A model generated the notes under the pieces. It was not told the DNA's origin, did not search any database, and saw nothing but the letters and a program-made list of their open reading frames with translations. From Flavobacterium subsaxonicum WB 4.1-42 = DSM 21790 (GTDB lineage Bacteria > Bacteroidota > Bacteroidia > Flavobacteriales > Flavobacteriaceae): a DNA stretch of 64,000 nucleotides. Position numbers and translations under genes: made by a program. The stretch is taken from the NCBI RefSeq assembly GCF_000422725.1, contig NZ_KE383910.1, positions 62,001-126,000 on the forward strand, read 5' to 3'. Below, in pieces: positions 1-7,514 of this stretch. Each line of letters begins with the position of its first letter. The first letter of the stretch is position 1.

Positions 1-316
1 TTACTCTGTCATCAACTTTATAATAAATTTTATATCTGGTAAAATTTATCTTTTTCAAAGAAATTATTTGTTTAAAGTAAACTTTATTTTTATCCACTAA
101 TAAGAAATCTTCTTCAAAATAAACGTTCCTTATAGTTCTATTTAAAATTATATAAATAATAATAGAAAAGAAACTAATAAAAGTAAGCATATCTAATAGC
201 CCGAAATCAGGATTAAAAAAAAACCTGTAACCTATTCCTATTATCAGAATAAACAAACTCGCAATAGGTAGTATTTTTCTTCTGAAATTTGTACTAAGAC
301 TTGAAACTCTAATCAT
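1..316 (-). CDS. Membrane protein, C-terminus cut by window edge (candidate immunity-type protein)
   Basis: The minus-strand reading frame opens with ATG at 316 and stays open to base 1, so about 105 residues are visible and the C-terminus lies outside the window. Two hydrophobic segments (roughly residues 15-30 and 40-58) are followed by a Lys- and aromatic-rich stretch that reads like the start of a PH-like cytosolic domain. I recognise no specific family. It resembles in layout the membrane protein at 2064-2738. Like that gene it sits just downstream of a broken glycine-rich coding remnant (363-467), the arrangement expected of an immunity gene behind a toxin tail. The role is inference only; the partial frame itself is clear. 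Confidence 0.6.
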   Translation of the reverse strand, partial: MIRVSSLSTNFRRKILPIASLFILIIGIGYRFFFNPDFGLLDMLTFISFFSIIIYIILNRTIRNVYFEEDFLLVDKNKVYFKQIISLKKINFTRYKIYYKVDDRV

Positions 317-362
317 AATTAAAATTTAAAAACTATTAATAATATATTGGGTGTAGCGAATT

Positions 363-467
363 CTACCAATGTATGAGATTACCTTTAAATCCCCATTTTG
401 AGCTCAGTTCAAAACCCAATCCAGCTCCGGCACTTGCGCTAAGATTCCATCCAATAAAAACTTCCCT
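363..467 (-). pseudogene. 34-residue glycine-rich coding remnant (possible toxin C-terminal tail)
   Basis: The minus strand reads a 34-codon tail ending in TAG at 363-365, with an in-frame TAA directly upstream (468-470) and no start codon. The composition (Gly, Ala, Ser, Trp; GWNLSASAGAGLGFEL) resembles the glycine-rich protein at 1244-1681. Its first codons align with the in-frame upstream extension of that gene inside repeat copy 2. I read it as the surviving end of a larger coding sequence. It could also be a chance frame, since it is short. Confidence 0.35.
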
Positions 468-713
468 TTAGAGGTAATCTCAACGTTAAAAGTATATGCA
501 CCTATAGCATCATGAAGTAAAAATAAACAAAAAAACCCGCTCCATTTGCATGGAGCGGGTCTTGTAGCCCCCTCTGAATTTAAATCCAACGATTTGTTTG
601 AAGATTTGGAAAGGCTAACAATTTTAATTTGAGTTTTAACTAAAATACATTATGAGTTTGCTGTACTACTATAATAAATTTTGACTTAGCCACTTTTGAT
701 TTAACCTAATCAA
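433..713. repeat. ~280-bp direct repeat, copy 1
   Basis: This stretch matches 1713-1990 in the same orientation with scattered substitutions and small indels. It begins at cttgcgct and ends near the cttagccac block. It carries a terminator hairpin and the 12-mer GGTCTTGTAGCC. Each copy lies between the 3' end of one small membrane-protein gene and the remnant that precedes the next, so the repeat marks cassette boundaries. Confidence 0.85.
529..559 (-). terminator. Intrinsic terminator in repeat copy 1
   Basis: A perfect 10-bp stem (CCCGCTCCAT / ATGGAGCGGG) with a 4-nt loop is followed, on the minus strand, by seven T. It would stop transcripts from the 879-1681 gene pair. Confidence 0.85.
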
Positions 714-878
714 TATTCCTCTCATAGCAAATTATTGATCGCACTATCATGATGTTACCATCTCTATATTAATAAACAAGACCAAATTCAAATGGTTTGA
801 CTACTTTTATCTACCATCCTCCCAAATCAAGCTCGAGATTTGTATAAACAAGTTAATTAATTACCTGATATATTTACG

Positions 879-1238
879 TTAGTAGCTGTACAAGGAAAAT
901 GGAATTAATCCGTTAGGCTCTTGTATGTAATATATTTGATATTTATTGTTTACTTGTCTGTATATAATCATATTTTTTGAATAATGATCTTTAAAAATTT
1001 TATCGCCTGTTGAAATTCCTAACTTGTCATATTTACTAAACCAATAACCGGAGAAAAAATATTTATTATTAAGGTTATCGTAAAATGTTAAATTCCCTTT
1101 TATATCAGTTTTGATATTTTTTATCACAAAATCATATTTCTCAACATATTCTCGACGTGATTGTATAAATCCATCTATAAAAATGAATGCAATAGCAACC
1201 ACAAAAAAAATTATTAATATAAGAACTGATTTTTTCAT
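879..1238 (-). CDS. Small single-pass membrane or secreted protein of unknown function
   Basis: This 119-residue protein has an N-terminal hydrophobic helix (about residues 5-23) preceded by two lysines, which would act as an uncleaved anchor or signal peptide. An extracytoplasmic domain of about 90 residues follows, rich in Lys, Asn and Tyr. I do not recognise the family. It starts only 5 bases after the stop of the glycine-rich gene 1244-1681, so the two are probably co-transcribed. The next signal downstream is the terminator in repeat copy 1. By position it would be the immunity partner of a toxin-like upstream gene, but no motif proves this. Confidence 0.6.
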   Translation of the reverse strand: MKKSVLILIIFFVVAIAFIFIDGFIQSRREYVEKYDFVIKNIKTDIKGNLTFYDNLNNKYFFSGYWFSKYDKLGISTGDKIFKDHYSKNMIIYRQVNNKYQIYYIQEPNGLIPFSLYSY

Positions 1239-1243
1239 ATTTA

Positions 1244-1681
1244 TTATGGTGTAAAAGTAGTATTACTGTGTCCAAAGCTAGGAAAAGAATATGAAGTTCC
1301 TCCATAGACGCCCACGCCTGGTGTGCCAAATCCAACCGAACCTCCCCCAGTAACCCAAGAAATCTTTCTTGGATGTAAAGGGTTACCAGTCATTCCTATT
1401 GATCCTGTTAATGAAACTCTCCCTCCGTAGGCTGCTCCAAAGATAGTTCCTTTATAAGACCAGCCTAACATTGCATCTGCAGCATCACCTGGTAATACAG
1501 ACCTCATATCTGCTACAGGGAAATAACCCGCCCCAACACCAACACCTACATTTGGCGCGCCAGCAATCCCAGCTACTGTTGTAATAGCGTATTGTATAAC
1601 ACTTGCATCATTTCCTCTAGTGATCCAATTCAAAGAAAAATCCGAAGAGGTACCTACAAATGTATTGACATTATATGACAA
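1244..1681 (-). CDS. Glycine-rich protein of unknown function (candidate toxin C-terminal module)
   Basis: The frame encodes 145 residues from ATG at 1681, without signal peptide or membrane helix. The composition is unusually rich in Gly, Ala, Ser and Thr, with alternating small and hydrophobic residues in its second half. The frame stays open upstream of the ATG for about 30 codons into repeat copy 2, with no other ATG, which suggests a 5'-truncated piece of a longer protein. It ends 5 bases before the next gene. Orphan C-terminal modules of polymorphic toxins look like this, but I see no known catalytic motif, so the function is open. Confidence 0.5.
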   Translation of the reverse strand: MSYNVNTFVGTSSDFSLNWITRGNDASVIQYAITTVAGIAGAPNVGVGVGAGYFPVADMRSVLPGDAADAMLGWSYKGTIFGAAYGGRVSLTGSIGMTGNPLHPRKISWVTGGGSVGFGTPGVGVYGGTSYSFPSFGHSNTTFTP

Positions 1682-1712
1682 ACTAATATATAATCTATCG
1701 GGAATTACTAAT

Positions 1713-1990
1713 CTTGCGCTATGACTATTCCAATAGAAAAATTCCCTTGAGAGGTAATCTCAACGTTAAAGGTATATGCACCTATAGCATCATGAAGTAA
1801 AAATAAACAAAAAAACCCGCTCCATTTGCATGGAGCGGGTCTTGTAGCCCCACTGAATTTAATTCCAATTATTTTTTTGAAGATTTGGAAAGGCTAACAA
1901 TTTTAATTTGAGTTTTAACTAAATACTTTATGAGTTTGCTGTTCTATAGTAATAAATTTGACTTAGCCACTCTGGTTTTAACTCAACTAT
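1713..1990. repeat. ~280-bp direct repeat, copy 2
   Basis: This is the partner of 433-713, with the same order of elements: the cttgcgct start, the shared coding-like stretch, the identical terminator hairpin, the 12-mer GGTCTTGTAGCC, and the AT-rich block ending near cttagccac. It lies between the membrane-protein gene 2064-2738 and the glycine-rich gene 1244-1681. Confidence 0.85.
1809..1839 (-). terminator. Intrinsic terminator in repeat copy 2
   Basis: The hairpin is identical to the one at 529-559: a 10-bp stem, a 4-nt loop and a run of T on the minus strand. It would end transcripts from 2064-2738. Confidence 0.85.
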
Positions 1991-2063
1991 CTGATGGAGA
2001 TTTAGAGTATGATTAATCTATGGCTTACTCATATTTAATACCTTAGACAGTTTCACGGAATAG

Positions 2064-2738
2064 TTAACTTTTGTTTCTATGTAAATAAACTCTTATAATA
2101 AAATAAATTGCTGTTGAGTAAAGAACTGTAAGAGTTCCAAAATTAACTTTATCGTAACGATTATATATAATTACCAATATTGGTATTACAATTAAAACAA
2201 TAGCCAAAAAATATGCTACTAATTTACTAAATCTACTGTTATATATAGATTTTCCTATTCTCAAATCAACATCAATATTATTTCCATATTTTTGCAATTG
2301 TTTCTTAAAATGGCAAACTATTTCATCTAAAACTTTAGTTTCATTCACGGAGTCATTATAAATGCTAATTTTGATGTCTCTATCAACGCCAAAAATTTTA
2401 AAGAATTTAAAGTGCTGGTTTTGATCTACGTCATAATCTATAATATCAACATACAAAAACTCGCTTATTTTATAAAAGAAAAAAAAATTATAAGAAAATA
2501 TTATTGCCTTCTCATTAATACAAACATTACATTTAACGGTTGATATTTTTTTCGAAAATTTTAGTGCGATTAATACTAATATCAGATATAGAACACTAAA
2601 GTATATATCTTTAGAATCTATTTTTAAAAAGTAAACTATAAATATACTAAGTATTGCAGTTCCAACTATTGATAAAACATATCGAAATATAAAATATAAT
2701 GGCGGAACAATCCTAATACTAAATTTAAATTCTCTCAT
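2064..2738 (-). CDS. Multi-pass membrane protein of unknown function (candidate immunity protein)
   Basis: This is a 224-residue protein. Two hydrophobic helices lie near residues 14-37 and 43-61, then a central soluble region (about 65-165) rich in Phe, Tyr, Asp and Lys, then two more helices near 170-192 and 199-216. The helix-helix-soluble-helix-helix layout, with a PH-like middle, is common among small uncharacterised membrane proteins. I do not recognise a named family. It starts 11 bases after a 31-codon remnant (2750-2845). The sequence is strongly AT-rich compared with the core genes beyond the tRNAs, consistent with acquired DNA. Confidence 0.6.
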   Translation of the reverse strand: MREFKFSIRIVPPLYFIFRYVLSIVGTAILSIFIVYFLKIDSKDIYFSVLYLILVLIALKFSKKISTVKCNVCINEKAIIFSYNFFFFYKISEFLYVDIIDYDVDQNQHFKFFKIFGVDRDIKISIYNDSVNETKVLDEIVCHFKKQLQKYGNNIDVDLRIGKSIYNSRFSKLVAYFLAIVLIVIPILVIIYNRYDKVNFGTLTVLYSTAIYFIIRVYLHRNKS

Positions 2739-2749
2739 TTTTTTAATAA

Positions 2750-2845
2750 CTAAAATGGTGATTCCACTATAACCGTGTCTCCCCCTATTGCTTTCTTAAG
2801 ACCGTCTAACGCCCCTGTTGCGTCTGCCAATCCATATACTCCAAG
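2750..2845 (-). pseudogene. 31-residue coding remnant next to the tRNA-Arg terminator
   Basis: The minus strand reads 31 sense codons (LGVYGLADATGALDGL and onward to ESPF) ending in TAG at 2750-2752. An in-frame TAA lies directly upstream (2846-2848), where the tRNA-Arg terminator T-run begins. There is no start codon. The GC content of this piece is higher than that of the gene it precedes. It looks like the severed 3' end of a larger gene whose upstream part was replaced at the tRNA junction. Confidence 0.45.
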
Positions 2846-2850
2846 TTACT

Positions 2851-2894
2851 AAAAAAAAAACCGGAAAAAAGATGATTTCTCACTCCTTTCCGGT
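2851..2894 (-). terminator. Terminator of tRNA-Arg
   Basis: An 8-bp stem (ACCGGAAA / TTTCCGGT) is followed on the minus strand by a run of ten T, starting right after the tRNA-Arg 3' end. Confidence 0.8.
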
Positions 2895-2898
2895 CTTG

Positions 2899-2970
2899 TA
2901 GCCTCGCCAAGAATCGAACTTGGATCAAAAGTTTAGGAAACTCCCATTCTATCCGTTGAACTACGAAGCC
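2899..2970 (-). tRNA. tRNA-Arg (anticodon CCT)
   Basis: The minus strand folds into a full cloverleaf of 72 bases: acceptor GGCTTCG with CGAGGCT, a D-arm with GTTC/GAAT, anticodon loop TTCCTAA giving CCT, and a T-arm with the TTCGATT loop. The 3' CCA is not encoded. CCT reads the AGG arginine codon. Minor-arginine tRNA genes are frequent integration sites, which fits the accessory strip that begins directly at its 3' end. Confidence 0.93.
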
Positions 2971-2974
2971 TAAT

Positions 2975-3003
2975 AAAAAAGGCCATCATTGCTGACGGCC
3001 TTT
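2975..3003 (-). terminator. Terminator between the two tRNA genes
   Basis: On the minus strand the stem AAAGGCCGTCA / TGATGGCCTTT (one G-T pair) closes on a GCAA tetraloop and runs into six T. It follows tRNA-Asn, so the two tRNAs are probably transcribed partly independently. Confidence 0.85.
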
Positions 3004-3008
3004 AGAAG

Positions 3009-3082
3009 CTCCCCCTCTTGGGCTCGAACCAAGGACCCTCTGATTAACAGTCAGATGCTCTAACCAACTGAGCTAAGGAGGA
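3009..3082 (-). tRNA. tRNA-Asn (anticodon GTT)
   Basis: The minus strand gives a standard 74-base cloverleaf: acceptor TCCTCCT with AGGGGGA, D-loop AGTTGGTTA, anticodon loop CTGTTAA giving GTT, and T-arm CTTGG-TTCGAGC-CCAAG. CCA is not encoded. Confidence 0.95.
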
Positions 3083-3186
3083 AACTGTATATTGTAAATG
3101 TAATCTTTATGCTAACCTGCGTTAGTTGAAATTACAGTGGTTTTAAAGAACTTTGCAACACTTAATTTGTTGCCTTTATTGCGGTG

Positions 3187-3194
3187 CAAATATA
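3187..3194 (-). promoter_or_regulatory. Candidate -7 box for the tRNA genes
   Basis: CAAATATA on the plus strand is TATATTTG on the minus strand, a perfect match to the Bacteroidota -7 consensus TAnnTTTG. It lies about 105 bases before tRNA-Asn and after the rseP stop. No clear -33 box was found. Confidence 0.4.
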
Positions 3195-3233
3195 TAACGA
3201 TTTTTAATTCCTGCAAACAAAAAACGCAAAAAA

Positions 3234-4568
3234 TTAAAAGAATTTTTGTTCGATGATTTGGTAGATGTCTTTACCAAAAACTAACGCCATGAGCGTAAGC
3301 AATATAACCATACCAACGGTTTGCACAACACCTGCTGCTTTATCGCCAAGTTTGCGGCCGGTAATCATCTCGGCAATGGTAAATATGGCGTGCCCACCGT
3401 CTAATCCCGGTATTGGCAATATATTCATAAACGCAAGGCCAATAGAAAACAGTGCCGTAAAGTTCCAGAAAAATTCCCAGTTCCACGTAGTAGGTAATTT
3501 GGATGCTATGCCCACCACACTTGTAACGTGCTTGTAAGCGCCTGTAGAAGGGCGTAAAATAAGCTTAAACTGTTTTACATTATACACTATCTGGTTGTAC
3601 GACTCTTCTACCGCTTTAGGCATGGCGCTAAAAAAGTTGTAATCTTCGGTAATAACATAATTTGCTTTATCGGTAGATTTTTGGATTATACCAATAGTAC
3701 CTTCTTTACTAACCGTAACCGGTACGGCAATTGGCTGTCCCGCTCTTACAATGTTAAGTGTAATCTGGCCGCCTATCTTTTTAAAGGCAGCTTCGCCCAC
3801 CTGGCCCATATACTGCAGCTGGTTGCCGTTAACGCCAACAATAGAGTCTCCTACCCTTAAGTCGGCTTTTAAGGCATTAGAGCCTGGTAAAACAGAGTCT
3901 ATAACCGATGTTCTTTCTATCGGGTGAATAAAATCACGGCCTTCTTTATCCAGTATCTCTTTTTTATCGGCATCGGTAAGTTTAATATCTATTTTTTTAC
4001 CCTGGCGTTCTACAACAATATCATCGCCCAGTAAAATATCCAGTATCATCCTGTCAAAGCGCGGCTGGTATTTGCCATCTACGCTTAAAATCTTATCGCC
4101 ATCTTTAAAGCCTACTTTTTTACCGGTTTCGCCAAAGGCAAGCCCGTCTTTTTGTATGGTTTGGGTAGCAATATATTTTTTGCCGTACGTGCTGTACATG
4201 GTAGTATAAATAAGCCATGCCAAAAGTATGTTTACAATAATACCGCCAAGCATTATTATAAGCCTTTGCCATGCTGGCTTAGACCTAAACTCCCATGGCT
4301 GCGGCTCGCTTTTAAGCTGCTCTGTATCCATGCTCTCGTCTATCATGCCGCTTAGCTTAACGTAGCCACCCAGGGGCAGCCATCCAAGGCCCCACTCGGT
4401 CTCGCCAATTTTCTTTTTAAATAAAGAGAAGCCCGCATCCATAAAAAGGTAAAATTTTTCTACCCTTACCTTAAACATTTTTGCGGTTATGTAGTGTCCA
4501 AATTCGTGCAGTATTACCAGTATAGAGAGCATTAAAAGCAACTGGGCAATCTGTATGAGTGTATCCAT
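3234..4568 (-). CDS. rseP: RIP metalloprotease RseP (site-2 protease)
   Basis: RseP is an inner-membrane zinc protease that cuts transmembrane anti-sigma factors and remnant signal peptides. The 444-residue length matches the family. The zinc motif HEFGH is at residues 21-25 in the first membrane helix, and the third-ligand motif NILPIPGLDGGH is at 382-393. Two PDZ-like regions lie between them (about 125-200 and 215-290), and further helices sit near 105-122, 365-385 and 415-432. The gene stands alone, upstream of the tRNA pair on the same strand. Because it is divergent from the DoxX gene, it has its own promoter region. Confidence 0.95.
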   Translation of the reverse strand: MDTLIQIAQLLLMLSILVILHEFGHYITAKMFKVRVEKFYLFMDAGFSLFKKKIGETEWGLGWLPLGGYVKLSGMIDESMDTEQLKSEPQPWEFRSKPAWQRLIIMLGGIIVNILLAWLIYTTMYSTYGKKYIATQTIQKDGLAFGETGKKVGFKDGDKILSVDGKYQPRFDRMILDILLGDDIVVERQGKKIDIKLTDADKKEILDKEGRDFIHPIERTSVIDSVLPGSNALKADLRVGDSIVGVNGNQLQYMGQVGEAAFKKIGGQITLNIVRAGQPIAVPVTVSKEGTIGIIQKSTDKANYVITEDYNFFSAMPKAVEESYNQIVYNVKQFKLILRPSTGAYKHVTSVVGIASKLPTTWNWEFFWNFTALFSIGLAFMNILPIPGLDGGHAIFTIAEMITGRKLGDKAAGVVQTVGMVILLTLMALVFGKDIYQIIEQKFF

Positions 4569-4599
4569 TTTTTATATTTAATTGTACAAATAAAACGCA

Positions 4600-4607
4600 C
4601 AAAAATA
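4600..4607 (-). promoter_or_regulatory. Candidate -7 box for rseP
   Basis: CAAAAATA on the plus strand reads TATTTTTG on the minus strand, matching TAnnTTTG, 32 bases before the rseP ATG. No good -33 box is visible. Confidence 0.4.
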
Positions 4608-4786
4608 GTGTTTTCTGTTTACTTACTGCATTTTAATTTATTGCCCTGTATTTAAATGTTTGTTAATAATTAAAAATGGGTTTCATAATTAAGCATTGTA
4701 GGGTAACTTTACATTTAGTAAATTTATTCCGTAAGATAATTCGGCAAAATTTAAATGCCGGTTATACCTTAAACACCTAATTACCT

Positions 4787-5182
4787 ATGGTAAAGCCACT
4801 CCCTTATTTACTGCTTAGGCTGCTCGTGGGCATGAGTTTGTTTGGCCACGGCCTTATACGCCTGCCAAAGCTGCAAGGGTTTAGCGCCTGGATGGTAAAG
4901 CAGTTCCAAAATTCGCCATTGCCGCAAGAGCTTGTTACCCCCTTTAGCTACATTTTACCCTTTGCCGAATTAGTAACCGGCGCCCTGCTACTGGCAGGCT
5001 TATTTACCCGCTATGCTTTAGTGGCCGGCGCCCTGATTATGATTACTCTTATTTTTGGCTCGTCGATGATAGAAGACTGGGCCGCCATACCCTCGCAACT
5101 TATACACGGCTTTATAATAGCCTTATTACTTAACTATATTGAGGCCAACCGTTTTTCGGCCGATTGTAAACTTAAACACTAA
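4787..5182 (+). CDS. DoxX family membrane protein
   Basis: This 131-residue protein has four hydrophobic helices (about residues 5-20, 52-70, 75-93 and 100-118). The N-terminal LLRLLVGMSLFGHGLIRL pattern and the PFAELVTGALLLAGLFTR segment are typical of DoxX/DoxD-like proteins. Members sit in the inner membrane and are linked to quinone, thiosulfate or thiol redox chemistry, but the substrate of this branch is unknown. It ends 3 bases before the flavin oxidoreductase gene. The two are almost certainly co-transcribed, which suggests a shared redox role. Confidence 0.85.
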   Translation: MVKPLPYLLLRLLVGMSLFGHGLIRLPKLQGFSAWMVKQFQNSPLPQELVTPFSYILPFAELVTGALLLAGLFTRYALVAGALIMITLIFGSSMIEDWAAIPSQLIHGFIIALLLNYIEANRFSADCKLKH

Positions 5183-5185
5183 ACC

Positions 5186-6262
5186 ATGTCGCATTTATTT
5201 TCAATACTACAGCTTAAGAGCCTTATTTTAAAAAACCGCATTGTGGTATCGCCCATGTGCCAGTACTCTGCCGAAGACGGCTTTGCTAACGACTGGCACC
5301 TGGTACACCTTGGCGCACGTGCCATTGGCGGGGCTGCCCTTATTATTCAGGAGGCCACAGCAGTATCGCCGGAAGGCCGTATATCGCCCTGCGACCTGGG
5401 AATATGGAGCGATGCACACATCGAAAAATTTAAACAAATAACCACGTTTATACTTCAGCACAATGCCTTTCCGGGCATACAGCTGGCACACGCCGGCCGC
5501 AAGGCAAGCACCACCCCACCGTGGCAGGAAGGCCGCAAGCTAACGCTGGAAGAAAACGGCTGGCGCACCTTTGCCCCAAGCCCTATCCGCTTTCAGGACC
5601 ATGAAGAGCATGCCCCTATAGAACTGGATAAAGCCGGGATTAATCAGATTATAGCCGATTTTAAGGCCGCAACCAAACGCGCGTTAGAGGCCGGTTATAA
5701 AGTGCTCGAACTGCATGGTGCCCACGGCTATCTTATTCACCAATTCCTCTCGCCGCTTAGCAACCAGCGTACCGATGAGTATGGTGGCAGCTTTGAGAAC
5801 CGCATTCGGTTTCTATTAGAGATTTTAGAAGCGGTACAAACCGAATGGCCTGTCGACCTGCCGCTGTTTGTGCGTATATCAGGTACGGATTGGGCCGATG
5901 GCGGTTGGGATATCGACCAGTCGGTTGAGCTGGCAAAGATACTGAAACATAAAGGTGTAGATATTATAGACTGCTCGTCGGGCGGGGCGGTGTACTGGCA
6001 AAAAATTCCGGTTGGCCCCGGCTACCAGCTGCCTATTGCCGAACGCGTTAAAAAAGAAGCCGGTATCTCTACCGGTGCCGTTGGCCTAATTACCGAAGCA
6101 CAACAGGCCGAAGACATTATTAAAAACGGCCTGGCCGATTTGGTGCTCTTTGCCCGAGAATCGTTACGCGACCCTAACCTTGCCCTTACTTTTGCCAGCG
6201 AGCTTGGCGCCGATACTACCTGGCCTAAGCAGTATGAAAGGGCGATACCGAGGAAGAGGTAA
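5186..6262 (+). CDS. namA: NADH:flavin oxidoreductase, old yellow enzyme family (YqjM/NamA-like)
   Basis: This FMN enzyme reduces activated C=C bonds with NAD(P)H in the cytoplasm. The protein has 358 residues, slightly longer than Bacillus YqjM. Hallmarks of the thermophilic-like OYE branch are visible: the flavin-tuning cysteine C25 in SPMCQYSA, the AHAGRK segment at 101-106, the substrate-binding pair H177/H180 in HGAHGYLIHQF, and SNQRTDEYGGS after it. The physiological substrate is not predictable, and the symbol follows common usage for this branch. It follows the DoxX gene by 3 bases and ends just before a repeat-bearing gap. Confidence 0.88.
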   Translation: MSHLFSILQLKSLILKNRIVVSPMCQYSAEDGFANDWHLVHLGARAIGGAALIIQEATAVSPEGRISPCDLGIWSDAHIEKFKQITTFILQHNAFPGIQLAHAGRKASTTPPWQEGRKLTLEENGWRTFAPSPIRFQDHEEHAPIELDKAGINQIIADFKAATKRALEAGYKVLELHGAHGYLIHQFLSPLSNQRTDEYGGSFENRIRFLLEILEAVQTEWPVDLPLFVRISGTDWADGGWDIDQSVELAKILKHKGVDIIDCSSGGAVYWQKIPVGPGYQLPIAERVKKEAGISTGAVGLITEAQQAEDIIKNGLADLVLFARESLRDPNLALTFASELGADTTWPKQYERAIPRKR

Positions 6263-6265
6263 GAA

Positions 6266-6361
6266 CAGTTTACAGTATCAGTGTTCAGTGTTCAGTGTTC
6301 AGTCGCAGTTTCAGGTAACAGCATGTCATCCTGAGCGAAGTGCAACGCAGTCGAAGGATCT
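6266..6361. repeat. CAGT-rich low-complexity run plus dispersed GTCATCCTGAGCGAAG element
   Basis: The start is a run of near-repeats of gttcagt (6280-6302), similar to the runs at 42249-42340 and 47655-47680. Bases 6325-6361 carry the gtcatcctgagcgaagtg... element, ending in gaaggatct. That type of element is scattered through Bacteroidota genomes in intergenic gaps. No gene is visible between 6263 and 6458. Confidence 0.65.
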
Positions 6362-6458
6362 TTATAAATACCATTAAATTTTTAATACATATTCCCTGCT
6401 CTTTCCTCTGGAGAATCCCGATAATTTTGGGTAAGGGCAAGGCTAAATTTTTTATATA

Positions 6459-7499
6459 ATGCAACAAATTAAAACAGCGCTGCTTTCTTACGGCATGTCG
6501 GGTAAAGTATTTCATGCCCCATTTTTAACCCTACACCCGGGCTTTGAGCTTTTGGGCGCGTGGGAACGCAGCAAACACCTTATCCAGCAGGATTATCCGC
6601 AGGTAAAAAGCTATGCAAGTTTAGAAGAGCTTTTAGCCGATGATGTAGACCTTGTAGTGGTTAACACCCCTGTTGATACCCATTTTGAATACGCCAAAAA
6701 AGTGCTCGAAGCCGGTAAGCATGCCCTTGTAGAAAAGGCATTTACCACCACCGCTGCCGAAGCACAGGAGCTTAACGAACTGGCAAAATCTAAAAACCTT
6801 AAGCTTACCGTATACCAAAACCGCCGTTGGGACAGCGACCTTAAAACCGTTAAGAGCGTGCTGGACCAGGAGTTATTAGGCGATATTGTAGAGGCCGAAA
6901 TAAGGTTCGACCGTTATAACCCCAACCTTAGCCCTAAAGCCTGGAAAGAGGGTACTAATGCAGGGGCCGGTGTTTTAAAAGACCTTGGCCCGCACATTAT
7001 AGACCAGGCGCTGTACCTGTTTGGCTACCCGGAGGCGGTTTCGGCCGATATCCGTACGCTGCGCGAAAACTCGCAGGTAGATGATAATTTTGATATCCTG
7101 CTGTACTACGCCGATAAGCGGGTGCGCCTGCATGCGGGCTTTTTTAACCGCGAAATGCTGCCTGCCTATATTTTACAGGGCCGCAAAGGCAGCTTTTTTA
7201 AACTGCGCGGCGACGTGCAGGAAGATACCCTTAAAACCGGTGCCAAACCCAACATAGACGATTGGGGTACCGAAGAACCGGGCATGCAAGGGATACTGAA
7301 TACCGAAATTAACGGCGAGGTGGTTAGAAAAACCATACCTACCCTTAAGGGCAATTACTACAATTTATTCGACGGCATTTACAGGTCGATAACCGATGAT
7401 ACCGTTGAGCCGGTTACTGCCGAAGACGGGTACAGAACCATGACCATTATAGATGCTGCAATCGCGAGCAGCCGGCAAAAACGCGTAATTACTTTATAA
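6459..7499 (+). CDS. Gfo/Idh/MocA family oxidoreductase
   Basis: The protein is a 346-residue NAD(P)-dependent sugar or cyclitol dehydrogenase-like enzyme, cytosolic. The N-terminal Rossmann half contains VVVNTPVDTHFEYAKKVLEAGKHALVEKAFT, the family's nucleotide-binding and EK(P) region. The YQNRRWDSDLKTVK stretch and the DLGPHIIDQALYLFG segment of the C-terminal half are characteristic. The catalytic-site lysine would be in VEKAFT. Substrate cannot be told from sequence. The aldo/keto reductase begins 15 bases downstream, so the two oxidoreductases probably form an operon. Confidence 0.88.
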   Translation: MQQIKTALLSYGMSGKVFHAPFLTLHPGFELLGAWERSKHLIQQDYPQVKSYASLEELLADDVDLVVVNTPVDTHFEYAKKVLEAGKHALVEKAFTTTAAEAQELNELAKSKNLKLTVYQNRRWDSDLKTVKSVLDQELLGDIVEAEIRFDRYNPNLSPKAWKEGTNAGAGVLKDLGPHIIDQALYLFGYPEAVSADIRTLRENSQVDDNFDILLYYADKRVRLHAGFFNREMLPAYILQGRKGSFFKLRGDVQEDTLKTGAKPNIDDWGTEEPGMQGILNTEINGEVVRKTIPTLKGNYYNLFDGIYRSITDDTVEPVTAEDGYRTMTIIDAAIASSRQKRVITL

Positions 7500-7514
7500 T
7501 ACATTTTTATTATT

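Noticed and set aside
404..589. 61-residue minus frame
   Set aside because: It reads through the terminator hairpin and the repeat; the matching frame in repeat copy 2 ends at a different place, so it is not conserved as a protein.
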